From assembly GCA_964501655.1 (NCBI GenBank), contig CAZCTN010000031.1:1-40474 (forward strand): DNA of 40,474 nucleotides, read 5' to 3'. A model generated the notes under the pieces. The model was not told the DNA's origin and made no database searches. It worked only from the letters and a program-made list of their open reading frames with translations. The stretch comes from JAAYJK01 sp964501655 (GTDB lineage Bacteria > Bacillota > Syntrophomonadia > Syntrophomonadales > Syntrophomonadaceae). The position numbers were made by a program, and so were the translations under genes. Each line of letters opens with the position of its first letter. Within the stretch, counting starts at the first letter, position 1. This document shows positions 23,907 through 31,503 of the stretch, piece by piece.

Positions 23907-26639
23907 TCAGCTCTGCTCCTCCGCAAGAAGGTAATTGAGATACCGGTATACAGTGAGAGCAGCTTCCGCCCGGGTGATAGAATTATTTCCTCTGAAGGTG
24001 CCATCCTCATACCCGTTCATCAGTTTGGCCTGATAGCTGAAACTTATGCCAGGCAGAGCCCAGCTGGGGATTTCTCCTTTATCCGCAAAACTGACTGCCA
24101 TCCCGCTTGGATCCCGGTCAGCCTGCAGCCGCCGCAGAATACTGGCGGCTTCATTTCGGGTTATCTCCTGGCCAGGCCTAAAAGTTCCATCCGGATAACC
24201 GCTGATAATATTATTAGCACACCCGATATTTACTGCTGCCGCAAACCAATCCCCGAATTGTACATCGGCAAATTCCATATCTGAGCCCGAGGTTCCAGAC
24301 AGATTTAGGGCTTTTACCATTAACTGAACGAATTCGGCCCGGCTGATAGGACGAGACGGCTCAAATCCGCTGCCGGTACCCCGGACGATTCCCTGCCCGG
24401 CCAAGACTTCTATGGCTTCCCGAGCCCATTCCATATCGGCGCTTACATCGGCAAAGATTTGCCGGGGAGGGAATTCAGCTACGGTAAAGGCTGTAAAATG
24501 ATCAATCCTAAATAACACCCGGCCATTTTCCACATCTATCAAACCCGGAATAGTAATCCATTGCTTCTTCTGGCTGTCATACCAGGCCGGGCTAAGACGG
24601 TTAAGGTCCAAATCCGGGCCTATCCCGGTTTCTATGCAGATGGTCAAGGGCTGCAGGAATCGGGTTCCATCCGGACCCAGATTGTAAACCGAAGAAACCA
24701 ATTCTACTCCGTATTGCCTCAGCCCGCTGCCGTCTTCTGCCTCCTGAATAGACAATGTTGTGCGGCTGGCAATGGCTTGGTTCGGAATGTAAACAATGAT
24801 TTCCTGCAGCTCATCACTGACCAGCATCTCATCCTCTTGTATCTCCTGCTTTAAGGATACCAGGTTTTTATCCAGTTCCTTCTGCCGCAGTTCCGCCTGT
24901 TCAGCCGACATCCTTTTTTCTGCATTAATCACAATGGTTTTATCCCTTAGTTCCTCTAATTGTTCCAGGTACAGGCTGATTATGTCTTCCTCCGCCTGGG
25001 TCAGGGGGCTGGCAACAGCTGCTGCGGCCACAGTTATGCTTCCGCTGGATAAATCATTCCAGTCAGGCCCGTTCGAATAGGGGTCAAAACTGTACCACCA
25101 TATTACCTGGTCATTTTGCTTTACCTGACTCTCAAAAGCAGATATTGCCAGAGGTGTATCGTTGATCTTGCACATCCACCCATTCATACCCTGATTGCTC
25201 TGCCCCTCAATTTCAGTTACCAGCCCCGGGGTATAGGACCAGCTCAGGCCGGTGGCATCCAGGGCTCCTACTGCGGTCAGACCATGGGAACCCTCGGGGT
25301 CAACATAGACCGCCCGAGGCGAAAACAGAAGTTCCCCGCTCCTGCCGGCTACGGCGATGTACACCTTCACTCGATCATCACCGCTGCTGCCACCACTGCC
25401 GCCACCACTGCTATCTCTTTCCACCGTCAGCCGAGCCAGGCCGGATATGCTGCCGCATCTGGCGGTGATATCGGTTGCACCTGCTGCCAATCCGGTTGCC
25501 AGTCCTGAATCGATACTGACCACACTCTCATCTTCTGCCGACCAGATGAGCTGGGCGGTTACATCCTCCCGGCCGCCTGCCAGAGTATATGATTCGGCAG
25601 TAAACTGCTTGGTTTCTCCCTTTTTTATCGCCGCGTTAGCGGGACTTACTTCTATTCCCAGTACCGCCTGGCTGTCTGCCTCTCCCCCCAACTGCAGGCA
25701 TGCATCCAAAACCCAGGTGTTGGCGGCTATGTTGGGGTAGGAGCCAAACACCCCCTCACTGCTCATTGCTCCCTCGGCTAGATAGTCGGCCGGGCTGCAG
25801 CCCGAATCGCTTTTCCAGGTTTCCGGGTCAATATTCAGCAGGTTCAGGGTATATATTGCCTCGGCCGTATCCACTACCGGGTCATCCCAGCCTCCATCAT
25901 CCAGAAAACTGCCGTCTTCCTTCTGCCGGGCCTTCAGCCACTGCAGCCCGCTGTTCACAGCTGCGGATATTGAATCGCTCTGCCCTTGAACATATGGTTC
26001 CAGATAAACCAAGGTCCGGATGGCTTGGGCAGTAACCATAATATCATTATATGACCCGGTCCAGGCCCCACTGCTGTCATCCCGCTCTTCCAGTATGTAA
26101 ATAACGGCAGCCGCACTGTCGATCTCATTGATCAAGCCTGCCCTCCCCAGCATTTCCAGGGCTGGTATATCACTGAAGGCATTGCTGTCAAAAGACCCAT
26201 TGCCCGTTGCTGCCTGCCGGGTCTGCAGTATCTGCAGTAGTTCAGACGCCCTGCTGTCTTCTCCCAGTTCCCCAGCCGCCAGAACCTCTGCAGCTATCCC
26301 CTTGGCCGAAGACTGGCCGTTGTCTATGCTCAGGTCCATCAGTTCAATAACCCGGGAGGCAAAATCTTCTCCCTCATATATCCAGCTGTCCAGTTGTGCT
26401 CCAGCCCGGGCCAGAATATAAGCATCATAAGCGCCGAAGTATCCCCATTGTCCATTTACATCCTGACCCTGTCGGTAAAATTCGTAGTTGTTCCTTACCG
26501 CCTGCAGTGCCAATTCATCGAAACTGTCATTGTTTCCTGCCCAGCTCATTGCAGGGTTAAGCATCGGCAGGAATAAACTCAGGATGAAAATATAAACTGC
26601 CAGCCGTTTAAACCTTAGTATTCTCCCTCTTCCAAACAA
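23907..26639 (-). CDS. SLH-anchored transcobalamin-like protein (toroid, Ig-like, DUF4430, SLH)
   Basis: A surface protein of about 910 residues: signal peptide (LAVYIFILSLFLPML), alpha/alpha-toroid repeats to about residue 320 (QGQDVNGQWGYFGAYDAYIL, RQKEDGSFLDDGGWDD, NIAANTWVLDACL), a bacterial Ig-like Big_2 domain, a DUF4430 domain (MNGWMCKINDTPL, QNDQVIWWYSFDP), a helical coil rich in Glu, a ZU5-like beta region ending FTAFTVAEF, and three SLH domains. The toroid plus DUF4430 order is that of transcobalamin. The best start is TTG 26639 with GGAGGG and six-base spacing; the frame opens at ATG 26693 with no binding site. It is the first gene after the cobalamin riboswitch, hence probably repressed by B12. 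Confidence 0.88.
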   Translation of the reverse strand: MFGRGRILRFKRLAVYIFILSLFLPMLNPAMSWAGNNDSFDELALQAVRNNYEFYRQGQDVNGQWGYFGAYDAYILARAGAQLDSWIYEGEDFASRVIELMDLSIDNGQSSAKGIAAEVLAAGELGEDSRASELLQILQTRQAATGNGSFDSNAFSDIPALEMLGRAGLINEIDSAAAVIYILEERDDSSGAWTGSYNDIMVTAQAIRTLVYLEPYVQGQSDSISAAVNSGLQWLKARQKEDGSFLDDGGWDDPVVDTAEAIYTLNLLNIDPETWKSDSGCSPADYLAEGAMSSEGVFGSYPNIAANTWVLDACLQLGGEADSQAVLGIEVSPANAAIKKGETKQFTAESYTLAGGREDVTAQLIWSAEDESVVSIDSGLATGLAAGATDITARCGSISGLARLTVERDSSGGGSGGSSGDDRVKVYIAVAGRSGELLFSPRAVYVDPEGSHGLTAVGALDATGLSWSYTPGLVTEIEGQSNQGMNGWMCKINDTPLAISAFESQVKQNDQVIWWYSFDPYSNGPDWNDLSSGSITVAAAAVASPLTQAEEDIISLYLEQLEELRDKTIVINAEKRMSAEQAELRQKELDKNLVSLKQEIQEDEMLVSDELQEIIVYIPNQAIASRTTLSIQEAEDGSGLRQYGVELVSSVYNLGPDGTRFLQPLTICIETGIGPDLDLNRLSPAWYDSQKKQWITIPGLIDVENGRVLFRIDHFTAFTVAEFPPRQIFADVSADMEWAREAIEVLAGQGIVRGTGSGFEPSRPISRAEFVQLMVKALNLSGTSGSDMEFADVQFGDWFAAAVNIGCANNIISGYPDGTFRPGQEITRNEAASILRRLQADRDPSGMAVSFADKGEIPSWALPGISFSYQAKLMNGYEDGTFRGNNSITRAEAALTVYRYLNYLLAEEQS

Positions 26640-26730
26640 GATAATCCCTCCATTCAAGTTCTGCCGCAAGAGTTTCATTGTTTCCATTCCCATACCCGCT
26701 AACCCCGCAGACTATATTTTCCATATTTAA

Positions 26731-26766
26731 AAATAATTGGAACCCCATCCGTACAGACAGGGTTCC
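26731..26766 (-). terminator. Riboswitch expression-platform terminator
   Basis: On the minus strand GGAACCC (26766-26760) pairs with GGGTTCC (26745-26739), followed by AATTATTTTTAAA. An upstream GTTCCC in the leader (just past 26800) can pair with the GGAAC arm, so an alternative antiterminator is possible. This fits transcription attenuation by the cobalamin riboswitch just upstream. Confidence 0.8.
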
Positions 26767-26814
26767 TATTGAGAAGGGCATAATCCAAGTAATGGGAACA
26801 CTCGCCTATTCCGC

Positions 26815-26990
26815 GTAGACAATGGTGTTCATTCAGCAAGCCCCGGTCTCCTGGCTCGGGCTCATCATTCCTCCGCGCCTTCCCGGACTCCTGGTATCCA
26901 GTGGCATCTTGGCGGATTCACTACCCCCTTACAGTGGCGCGACCACGCCGGATTCTAACCGGCTTCCCGGGTTCTCGCCTAATAAACTTA
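26815..26990 (-). promoter_or_regulatory. Cobalamin riboswitch
   Basis: The leader between the promoter and the SLH/DUF4430 gene contains the conserved cobalamin aptamer elements in order on the minus strand: GGGAAGCCGGT with AATCCGGC, GGTCGCGCCACTGTAAG, GTGAATCCGCCA, a repeated GCCACTGG-like segment, GGGAAGGCG, GGAGGAATGATGAGCCC and the B12 box AGCCAGGAGACC. The element order and spacing are those of the standard class. It precedes a terminator at 26731-26766 and therefore controls the six-gene operon 26639-17787, presumably switching it off when adenosylcobalamin is abundant. The boundaries are approximate. Confidence 0.95.
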
Positions 26991-27020
26991 TTCAGTTTTA
27001 TCAACTTTGATCCAAGCTAG

Positions 27021-27049
27021 ATTATAATGCAACTCAGGATGATAGTAAA
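27021..27049 (-). promoter_or_regulatory. Promoter of the riboswitch-controlled operon
   Basis: TTTACT (27049-27044) and a perfect TATAAT (27026-27021) are separated by 17 nt on the minus strand. The predicted transcript start near 27013 lies just upstream of the riboswitch aptamer. The -35 box lies inside the last codons of the M24 peptidase gene. Confidence 0.65.
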
Positions 27050-28239
27050 ATGTTATCACCGGGAAGGGTAACCAGTTCATCGGGCAAAACCGTAATTTTT
27101 TCTGCGCCGGAATCAGTTACCAGCCAGGTGTTCTCGATTCCGGCAATCCCCAAGCCGGGAATAACAAATTTGGGTTCCAGGGCTATAACCATACCTGCTT
27201 CCAAGGATACTCTAAAGCCCGGAGCGACTACCGGTCTTTCATCCAGTTCCAACCCTACTCCATGTCCGACAAACTTGACCCTTTCCGAACCATATCCCAT
27301 AAAATTCTGACTCAATCCTGCTCCATCCGCAATATCGAAAGCCAGGTGGTACAGATCGCTGGCAACAGCTCCTGGTTTAATATGCTCTGTAAGCCTGGCC
27401 TGAATTTCCAGCGCCACTTGGAATGCATATTTTAACCTCTCAGGCAGGACCCCGCTCACATACATTCGGGTTTGGTCAATGTTATATCCGTCGAAGACTC
27501 CCACATAATCCAGAAAAATAGGCTCATTAACCTGGATTATTTTCTCCCCAGGTCCCTGGGGGAAAAATGACCCCAGCCCTTTCCCGGCAGTAACTCCATC
27601 ATTAAAACTGGCCAGGCAGCCATTGGACCCGGATAGAAGGTGTCCGTAGAAGAATTCCTGGTTGAATCCCCGCATGCGTACGCAACCCTGGTGCCCCAAC
27701 TTTCTCAGTTCATTTTCCACCCTCATCGCAGCAGCTAATTCAGACCGGCCCAACTTGATTAAACTGGGTACTGAAGCAAAGGCATCTGCCATCTTCCGCC
27801 CTGCTCTCCTGATTATTTCCATCTCATAAGGACTCTTAACTGCTCTTAGATCTCCAATCCAGCTACTGGCATCAAGCACTTCGCTGCCGGAGAATAACCT
27901 TATTAAACCCAGATAAACCGCAGCCGGAAGGACATCAATTTCCAAGCCTAAGCGCTTTGGCAAAGGATAGCCTAGTTCACTCAGACTATCAGGGATAGAC
28001 CTGTAGTTGCTAACAGGGATAAGCCCCCAGGGGCATTCACTGGCCGCCCGGTTCAGGTTCTTGCGGCAAAACAGCACCGGTTCGCCGAAAGCCGGTATAT
28101 ACAGCCGGGAGTTTTGCATAGTGCCGCTGAAGTAATAAAGGTCAACATTCTGCAGAATCAGGACCCCATCACATTCAACTGCTGTCATTTTATCCTGCAG
28201 CCTCTTAATTCGCCCCTGCAGTTCCTCTTTTGGTGTCAT
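27034..28239 (-). CDS. M24 family metallopeptidase (Xaa-Pro aminopeptidase-like)
   Basis: A 401-residue cytoplasmic protein with a creatinase-type N-terminal domain (to about residue 140) and a pita-bread M24 domain. The metal-binding residues are seen in FLDYVGVFDGYNIDQTRMY (two Asp), GHGVGLELDE (His), IALEPKF (Glu) and GIENTWLV (Glu), so the enzyme should be active. It cleaves peptides with Pro in the second position, or a related small molecule, since the family also includes creatinase and other hydrolases. AAGGAG precedes ATG 28239. It is the last gene of the adenosyltransferase-mutase operon, with a 91-bp gap to the preceding small gene. Confidence 0.88.
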   Translation of the reverse strand: MTPKEELQGRIKRLQDKMTAVECDGVLILQNVDLYYFSGTMQNSRLYIPAFGEPVLFCRKNLNRAASECPWGLIPVSNYRSIPDSLSELGYPLPKRLGLEIDVLPAAVYLGLIRLFSGSEVLDASSWIGDLRAVKSPYEMEIIRRAGRKMADAFASVPSLIKLGRSELAAAMRVENELRKLGHQGCVRMRGFNQEFFYGHLLSGSNGCLASFNDGVTAGKGLGSFFPQGPGEKIIQVNEPIFLDYVGVFDGYNIDQTRMYVSGVLPERLKYAFQVALEIQARLTEHIKPGAVASDLYHLAFDIADGAGLSQNFMGYGSERVKFVGHGVGLELDERPVVAPGFRVSLEAGMVIALEPKFVIPGLGIAGIENTWLVTDSGAEKITVLPDELVTLPGDNILLSS

Positions 28240-28330
28240 CCCCTTCTCCTTCCTCTTTGCTGGCGGAAATTAATCCTCATCAGCCTCATCCCGCAAGCTG
28301 ACGATACATCCATTCCAGACCTATAAATGC

Positions 28331-28525
28331 TTAATCTGCAGTCTTGATAATCACCCGAATACTCCTGCAGCATTCATCATTTTTTATTATGAAGTGGTCC
28401 GGTCTTTCCATCAGCAGGTAGTCTCCGCTGGATTCTATAATAATATCTTCTTTTCTAAGGTCGCCATCTTTGGGAAGAAAAAGAGGGCGCCCCAGGGGAA
28501 TAATTGCCTCTTTCAAAATAGTCAT
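28331..28525 (-). CDS. Small hypothetical protein in the mutase operon
   Basis: A 64-residue soluble protein with predicted beta strands (EDIIIESSGDYLLMERPDHF) and a CC pair near the C-terminus (KNDECCRSIRVIIK). AAAGGAGG before ATG 28525 is strong. It lies 43 bp after the eIF2B-like isomerase and before the M24 peptidase on the same strand. I recognise no family. It could be a small regulatory or carrier-like subunit, but there is no direct evidence. Confidence 0.7.
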   Translation of the reverse strand: MTILKEAIIPLGRPLFLPKDGDLRKEDIIIESSGDYLLMERPDHFIIKNDECCRSIRVIIKTAD

Positions 28526-28568
28526 TCTTTTCCTCCTTTCCCATAAGCAGCAGGAAGGTTCCCCTTTT

Positions 28569-29597
28569 CTAAGGCCGGGAACTCCAATATTCCTCCATAA
28601 GGGAGGGTGGGAAAATTCCTCTGTCGGTTATAATGGCCGTAAGCAAATGGGCTGGAGTCAGATCAAATGCCGGGTAAAAACCTTTGACCCTATCCCCGGT
28701 AATCTTAACTCCGGCGCAGAACAGGACTTCATTGGGATCGCGTACTTCGATGGGTATATCTTCTGCCCCCTGACATTGTCGATCAGGTCCGCCATATCCC
28801 AGCACATAGAAAGGCACTCCATGATATTGGGCGGCTAGAGCTAATTGGAAGGTTCCTACCTTGTTGGCCACCGTCCCATCCCCGGCTATTCGGTCTGCGG
28901 CAGTAAAAACTTTGCTGACCATGGCCCTGCTCATGCAATACGCAGCCATATTGTCACTAATCAAAGTTACGGGTATATCCAGCTCCGATACCGACCAGGC
29001 TGTAAGCCTGGCGCCCTGCAAATAAGGCCTGGTCTCTGATGCTATGACCTGAATCTTCTTCTTCCCGGCTTCAGCCATAGCAAGCATATGCAGTAGAGCG
29101 GGCCCGGGAAAACAATGGGTCAGTATGGTATCCCCATCTGCCAGCAACTGCTCTGCCCATCGTCCCGTTGCCTCAGACCGCTTATTCTGTATCTCAATGG
29201 CCTGTTTTATCCGGCTCAATATCCAGGCCGAAAGGCTGTACTCATCTTCCAGACCGTTCATGATTTTATCCAATAGAGTTTTCAAGTGATGTCCGGTAGG
29301 ACGGGTTTCCACCAAACGGCGGTATGCGGCCTGCAAATAATCCCTGCCCTCTGACCTGGAAGGATTACCAGCATCCTCCCAGTACCTGGCCGCCAGATAT
29401 AGACCATAGGCTGCGGTTATGGCAATATCTCCTGCTCCCTGTACCGCCATCTCTTCGATAGCCCGGGCCACTTGAAAATAATCCGCGCAGACCAATTCAT
29501 TTATCTGGGCGGGTAACCCGCGCCGATCCACAATTATTAGTTTTTCACCTCGCAGGAAAACCGTGTTGTTTACATCCATCAGCAATGGTTGTTTCAA
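28569..29597 (-). CDS. eIF2B/MtnA-like sugar-phosphate isomerase family protein
   Basis: A 342-residue protein of the family that holds methylthioribose-1-phosphate isomerase (MtnA) and ribose-1,5-bisphosphate isomerase. It keeps the catalytic Cys (THCFPGPALL, position of THCNxG) and Asp (AADRIAGDGTVANKVGT), plus ETRPYLQGARLTAW and DNMAAYCM. The usual RGAPAIG segment near the N-terminus is changed to QGAGDIAITAAYG, and the loop after the active site is different, so the substrate may not be methylthioribose-1-phosphate. The start is TTG 29597 with GAGGAGGA. It lies in the mutase operon, 83 bp after the degenerate B12-domain gene; no MTR kinase is nearby. Confidence 0.8.
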   Translation of the reverse strand: MKQPLLMDVNNTVFLRGEKLIIVDRRGLPAQINELVCADYFQVARAIEEMAVQGAGDIAITAAYGLYLAARYWEDAGNPSRSEGRDYLQAAYRRLVETRPTGHHLKTLLDKIMNGLEDEYSLSAWILSRIKQAIEIQNKRSEATGRWAEQLLADGDTILTHCFPGPALLHMLAMAEAGKKKIQVIASETRPYLQGARLTAWSVSELDIPVTLISDNMAAYCMSRAMVSKVFTAADRIAGDGTVANKVGTFQLALAAQYHGVPFYVLGYGGPDRQCQGAEDIPIEVRDPNEVLFCAGVKITGDRVKGFYPAFDLTPAHLLTAIITDRGIFPPSLMEEYWSSRP

Positions 29598-29680
29598 AGA
29601 AAGTCCTCCTCATACCAGTAGTCTTCCCTGCTGGCACTATTGGTGTTCCCTAAAGCTGGACCGACCAAGTCGCCAATTGG

Positions 29681-30067
29681 TCAGGAATTATTCCTAACTC
29701 CTTGCTGTATCCACTTGATAATAGATTCCGTGCTGGCAGTAGGCGAGAATACTTCAGCCAGGACACCCGATTCTTTCAGCGCTATCTGATCCCTGGCCGG
29801 TATCAATCCCTCAGCCAATACCATGACCTGCCCTTGCCCGCTTGCTTCCAGTTCCTGCTTGAGTTCGGGAAGGATCTTCATATGGGTTCCGGTATAAGTA
29901 CTAATAACTACTGCATCAACTGCACCTTCCCGGCTTGCTCTTACTATCTCCTCCATATTCCTATACAGACCGGTATAAATCACATCCATGCCACCGACTT
30001 CCTGGAGACCTCGAGCCAGAGCTCGAATCTTTTTGTTCTGAGAATCCAGCCCGGTTTTACCCAGCAA
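29681..30067 (-). CDS. Degenerate cobalamin-binding-domain protein, paralogue of the mutase small subunit
   Basis: 128 residues from TTG 30067. It aligns with the mutase small subunit at 31076 along its whole length (VIYTGLYRNMEEIV against VIYTGCHQTPEQIV, GLIPARDQ against GIIPEQDM). However, the cofactor motif DGHDRG is DSQNKK, so the lower-ligand His is lost, and the nucleotide-pocket GGG is EG. It is unlikely to bind B12 in the base-off mode and may be a structural or regulatory partner. The TTG start cuts into the first beta strand. The frame is open to 30091, where an ATC (30085) stands six bases after AGGTGA, so a non-canonical start would restore the strand (IAKIKVLLGKTG). It lies in the operon just after meaB. 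Confidence 0.75.
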   Translation of the reverse strand: MLGKTGLDSQNKKIRALARGLQEVGGMDVIYTGLYRNMEEIVRASREGAVDAVVISTYTGTHMKILPELKQELEASGQGQVMVLAEGLIPARDQIALKESGVLAEVFSPTASTESIIKWIQQGVRNNS

Positions 30068-30111
30068 TACTTTTATTTTGGCGATGCCAATTCACCTGCC
30101 TTCCGACCCGG

Positions 30112-31071
30112 TCATTTTTTTGTCAGTCTGGCGGCAACTTCTTCGGCTAGGGTATAAGGATCTGTTTCCTTGGCAATTAACTTATTGACCATCTTATCAA
30201 ATTCTCCGCTGGCAGCCAGTTCATTTAATACCGGCTCCAGAATGGCAAAACGCAGAGCATCGTTCATCTCGGTAATGGCCTTGCGAATACTCCTCTCCTG
30301 CAATTGATTGTTCTCCACCAGATGCCGATAGTGTCCATCAATAGCATCACATAGTTTATCTACACTGGCTGCAAAGGTGTGGGGCTCCAGGCTGCTTTCC
30401 AGCATCACGATAGGCGGGCGCCACCCGCTAGGAAAGTGACCTGTATTCAACATATTTAGAGTCTCCTTGTAAAGTTTTTTCGCCCCATCACGGTCGGCCT
30501 TGTTAATGACAAAAATATCCGCGATTTCCATTAATCCAGCTTTGATGGCCTGGATTTCATCACCCATTCCCGGAACCAGTACGACTACCACGGTATGAGC
30601 ATGATTAATGATATCAACTTCCTGCTGTCCTACCCCTACTGTCTCAACCAGAATGATATTCTTGCCCATGACATCCATAACATGAATACCATCACCAACT
30701 GCCTTGGACAGTCCGCCCATGGCTCCCCGGGTAGCCAGACTGCGCACAAACACGCCTTTATCTTCAGCATGCCTAAGCATTCGGATTCTATCACCCAGAA
30801 GTGCTCCCCCGGTAAATGGACTGGTTGGATCTACAGCCAGGACTCCCACAGTTTTTTCTCTCTGCCGCAAAGTGCAGATCAGTTGATCGGTAATGGTGCT
30901 CTTTCCTGCTCCCGGAGAACCGGTTATTCCTACCACATGAGCCCTCCCGGTATGAGGAAAGATATGCCGTATAGCCCGATTGGTGTTAGGTATATCATCT
31001 TCGATATTTCTTATGAGGCGGGAGGCCGCACGAATGTCTCCCGCCATAGCTTTAATGCCTAATTGTTCCAT
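30112..31071 (-). CDS. meaB: MeaB/ArgK-type GTPase, mutase chaperone
   Basis: A 319-residue G3E-type P-loop GTPase. The motifs are GITGSPGAGKST (Walker A), VDPTSPFTGGALLGDRIRM, the switch region ETVGVGQQEVD and NKADRDGA for guanine specificity. It gates adenosylcobalamin loading and protects acyl-CoA mutases from inactivation. ATG 31071 lies 4 nt after the stop of the small-subunit gene. The frame extends to 31209, but that extension overlaps the small-subunit gene and is not real. It is the immediate partner of the mutase subunits in the operon, as in other Bacillota. Confidence 0.95.
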   Translation of the reverse strand: MEQLGIKAMAGDIRAASRLIRNIEDDIPNTNRAIRHIFPHTGRAHVVGITGSPGAGKSTITDQLICTLRQREKTVGVLAVDPTSPFTGGALLGDRIRMLRHAEDKGVFVRSLATRGAMGGLSKAVGDGIHVMDVMGKNIILVETVGVGQQEVDIINHAHTVVVVLVPGMGDEIQAIKAGLMEIADIFVINKADRDGAKKLYKETLNMLNTGHFPSGWRPPIVMLESSLEPHTFAASVDKLCDAIDGHYRHLVENNQLQERSIRKAITEMNDALRFAILEPVLNELAASGEFDKMVNKLIAKETDPYTLAEEVAARLTKK

Positions 31072-31075
31072 ATCA

Positions 31076-31480
31076 TCAATCCCTCGGTTTAACGTTCTGA
31101 TTGATCCAATCCACAATAGAATCAAGGGTTGCACCAGGAGTAAAGAGAGCTTTAAGTCCTGCGTCATAAAGAGCCTGCATATCCTGTTCAGGTATAATTC
31201 CCCCGCCAACTACCACAATATCGTCAGCTCCCTGGTTCTGCAGTTGTCGGGCTACTTCCGGGAAAAGGTATCGATGGGCCCCGGAGAGACAGCTGAGTCC
31301 TACCATATCTACGTCTTCCTGTATTGCTGCACCTACAATCTGCTCTGGGGTCTGGTGACAACCAGTATATATTACCTCAAAACCAGCGTCACGGAAGGTC
31401 CTGGCCAGCACCCTGGCTCCGCGGTCATGGCCATCCAAACCCGGTTTGGCGAGAAGTATGCGTATCTTTCTATCAGCCAT
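31076..31480 (-). CDS. Acyl-CoA mutase small subunit, cobalamin-binding domain
   Basis: A 134-residue B12-binding domain protein: KPGLDGHDRGARVLAR with the DxHxxG motif (His ligand to cobalt), GLSCLSGAHR (the Ser of the SxL motif) and VVGGGIIPEQD (GG loop). All cofactor residues are intact, so it should bind adenosylcobalamin base-off/His-on and complete the mutase made by the large subunit. AAGGAGG precedes ATG 31480. It lies 23 bp after the large-subunit gene, and a separate-chain arrangement is usual for this subfamily. Confidence 0.93.
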   Translation of the reverse strand: MADRKIRILLAKPGLDGHDRGARVLARTFRDAGFEVIYTGCHQTPEQIVGAAIQEDVDMVGLSCLSGAHRYLFPEVARQLQNQGADDIVVVGGGIIPEQDMQALYDAGLKALFTPGATLDSIVDWINQNVKPRD

Positions 31481-31503
31481 ATTGTAAACCTCCTTAAATT
31501 CTT

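Noticed and set aside
25116..26035. Several long plus-strand frames opposite the SLH/DUF4430 gene
   Set aside because: Shadows produced by the GC-biased third positions of the real gene; they are low-complexity and lack starts with binding sites.
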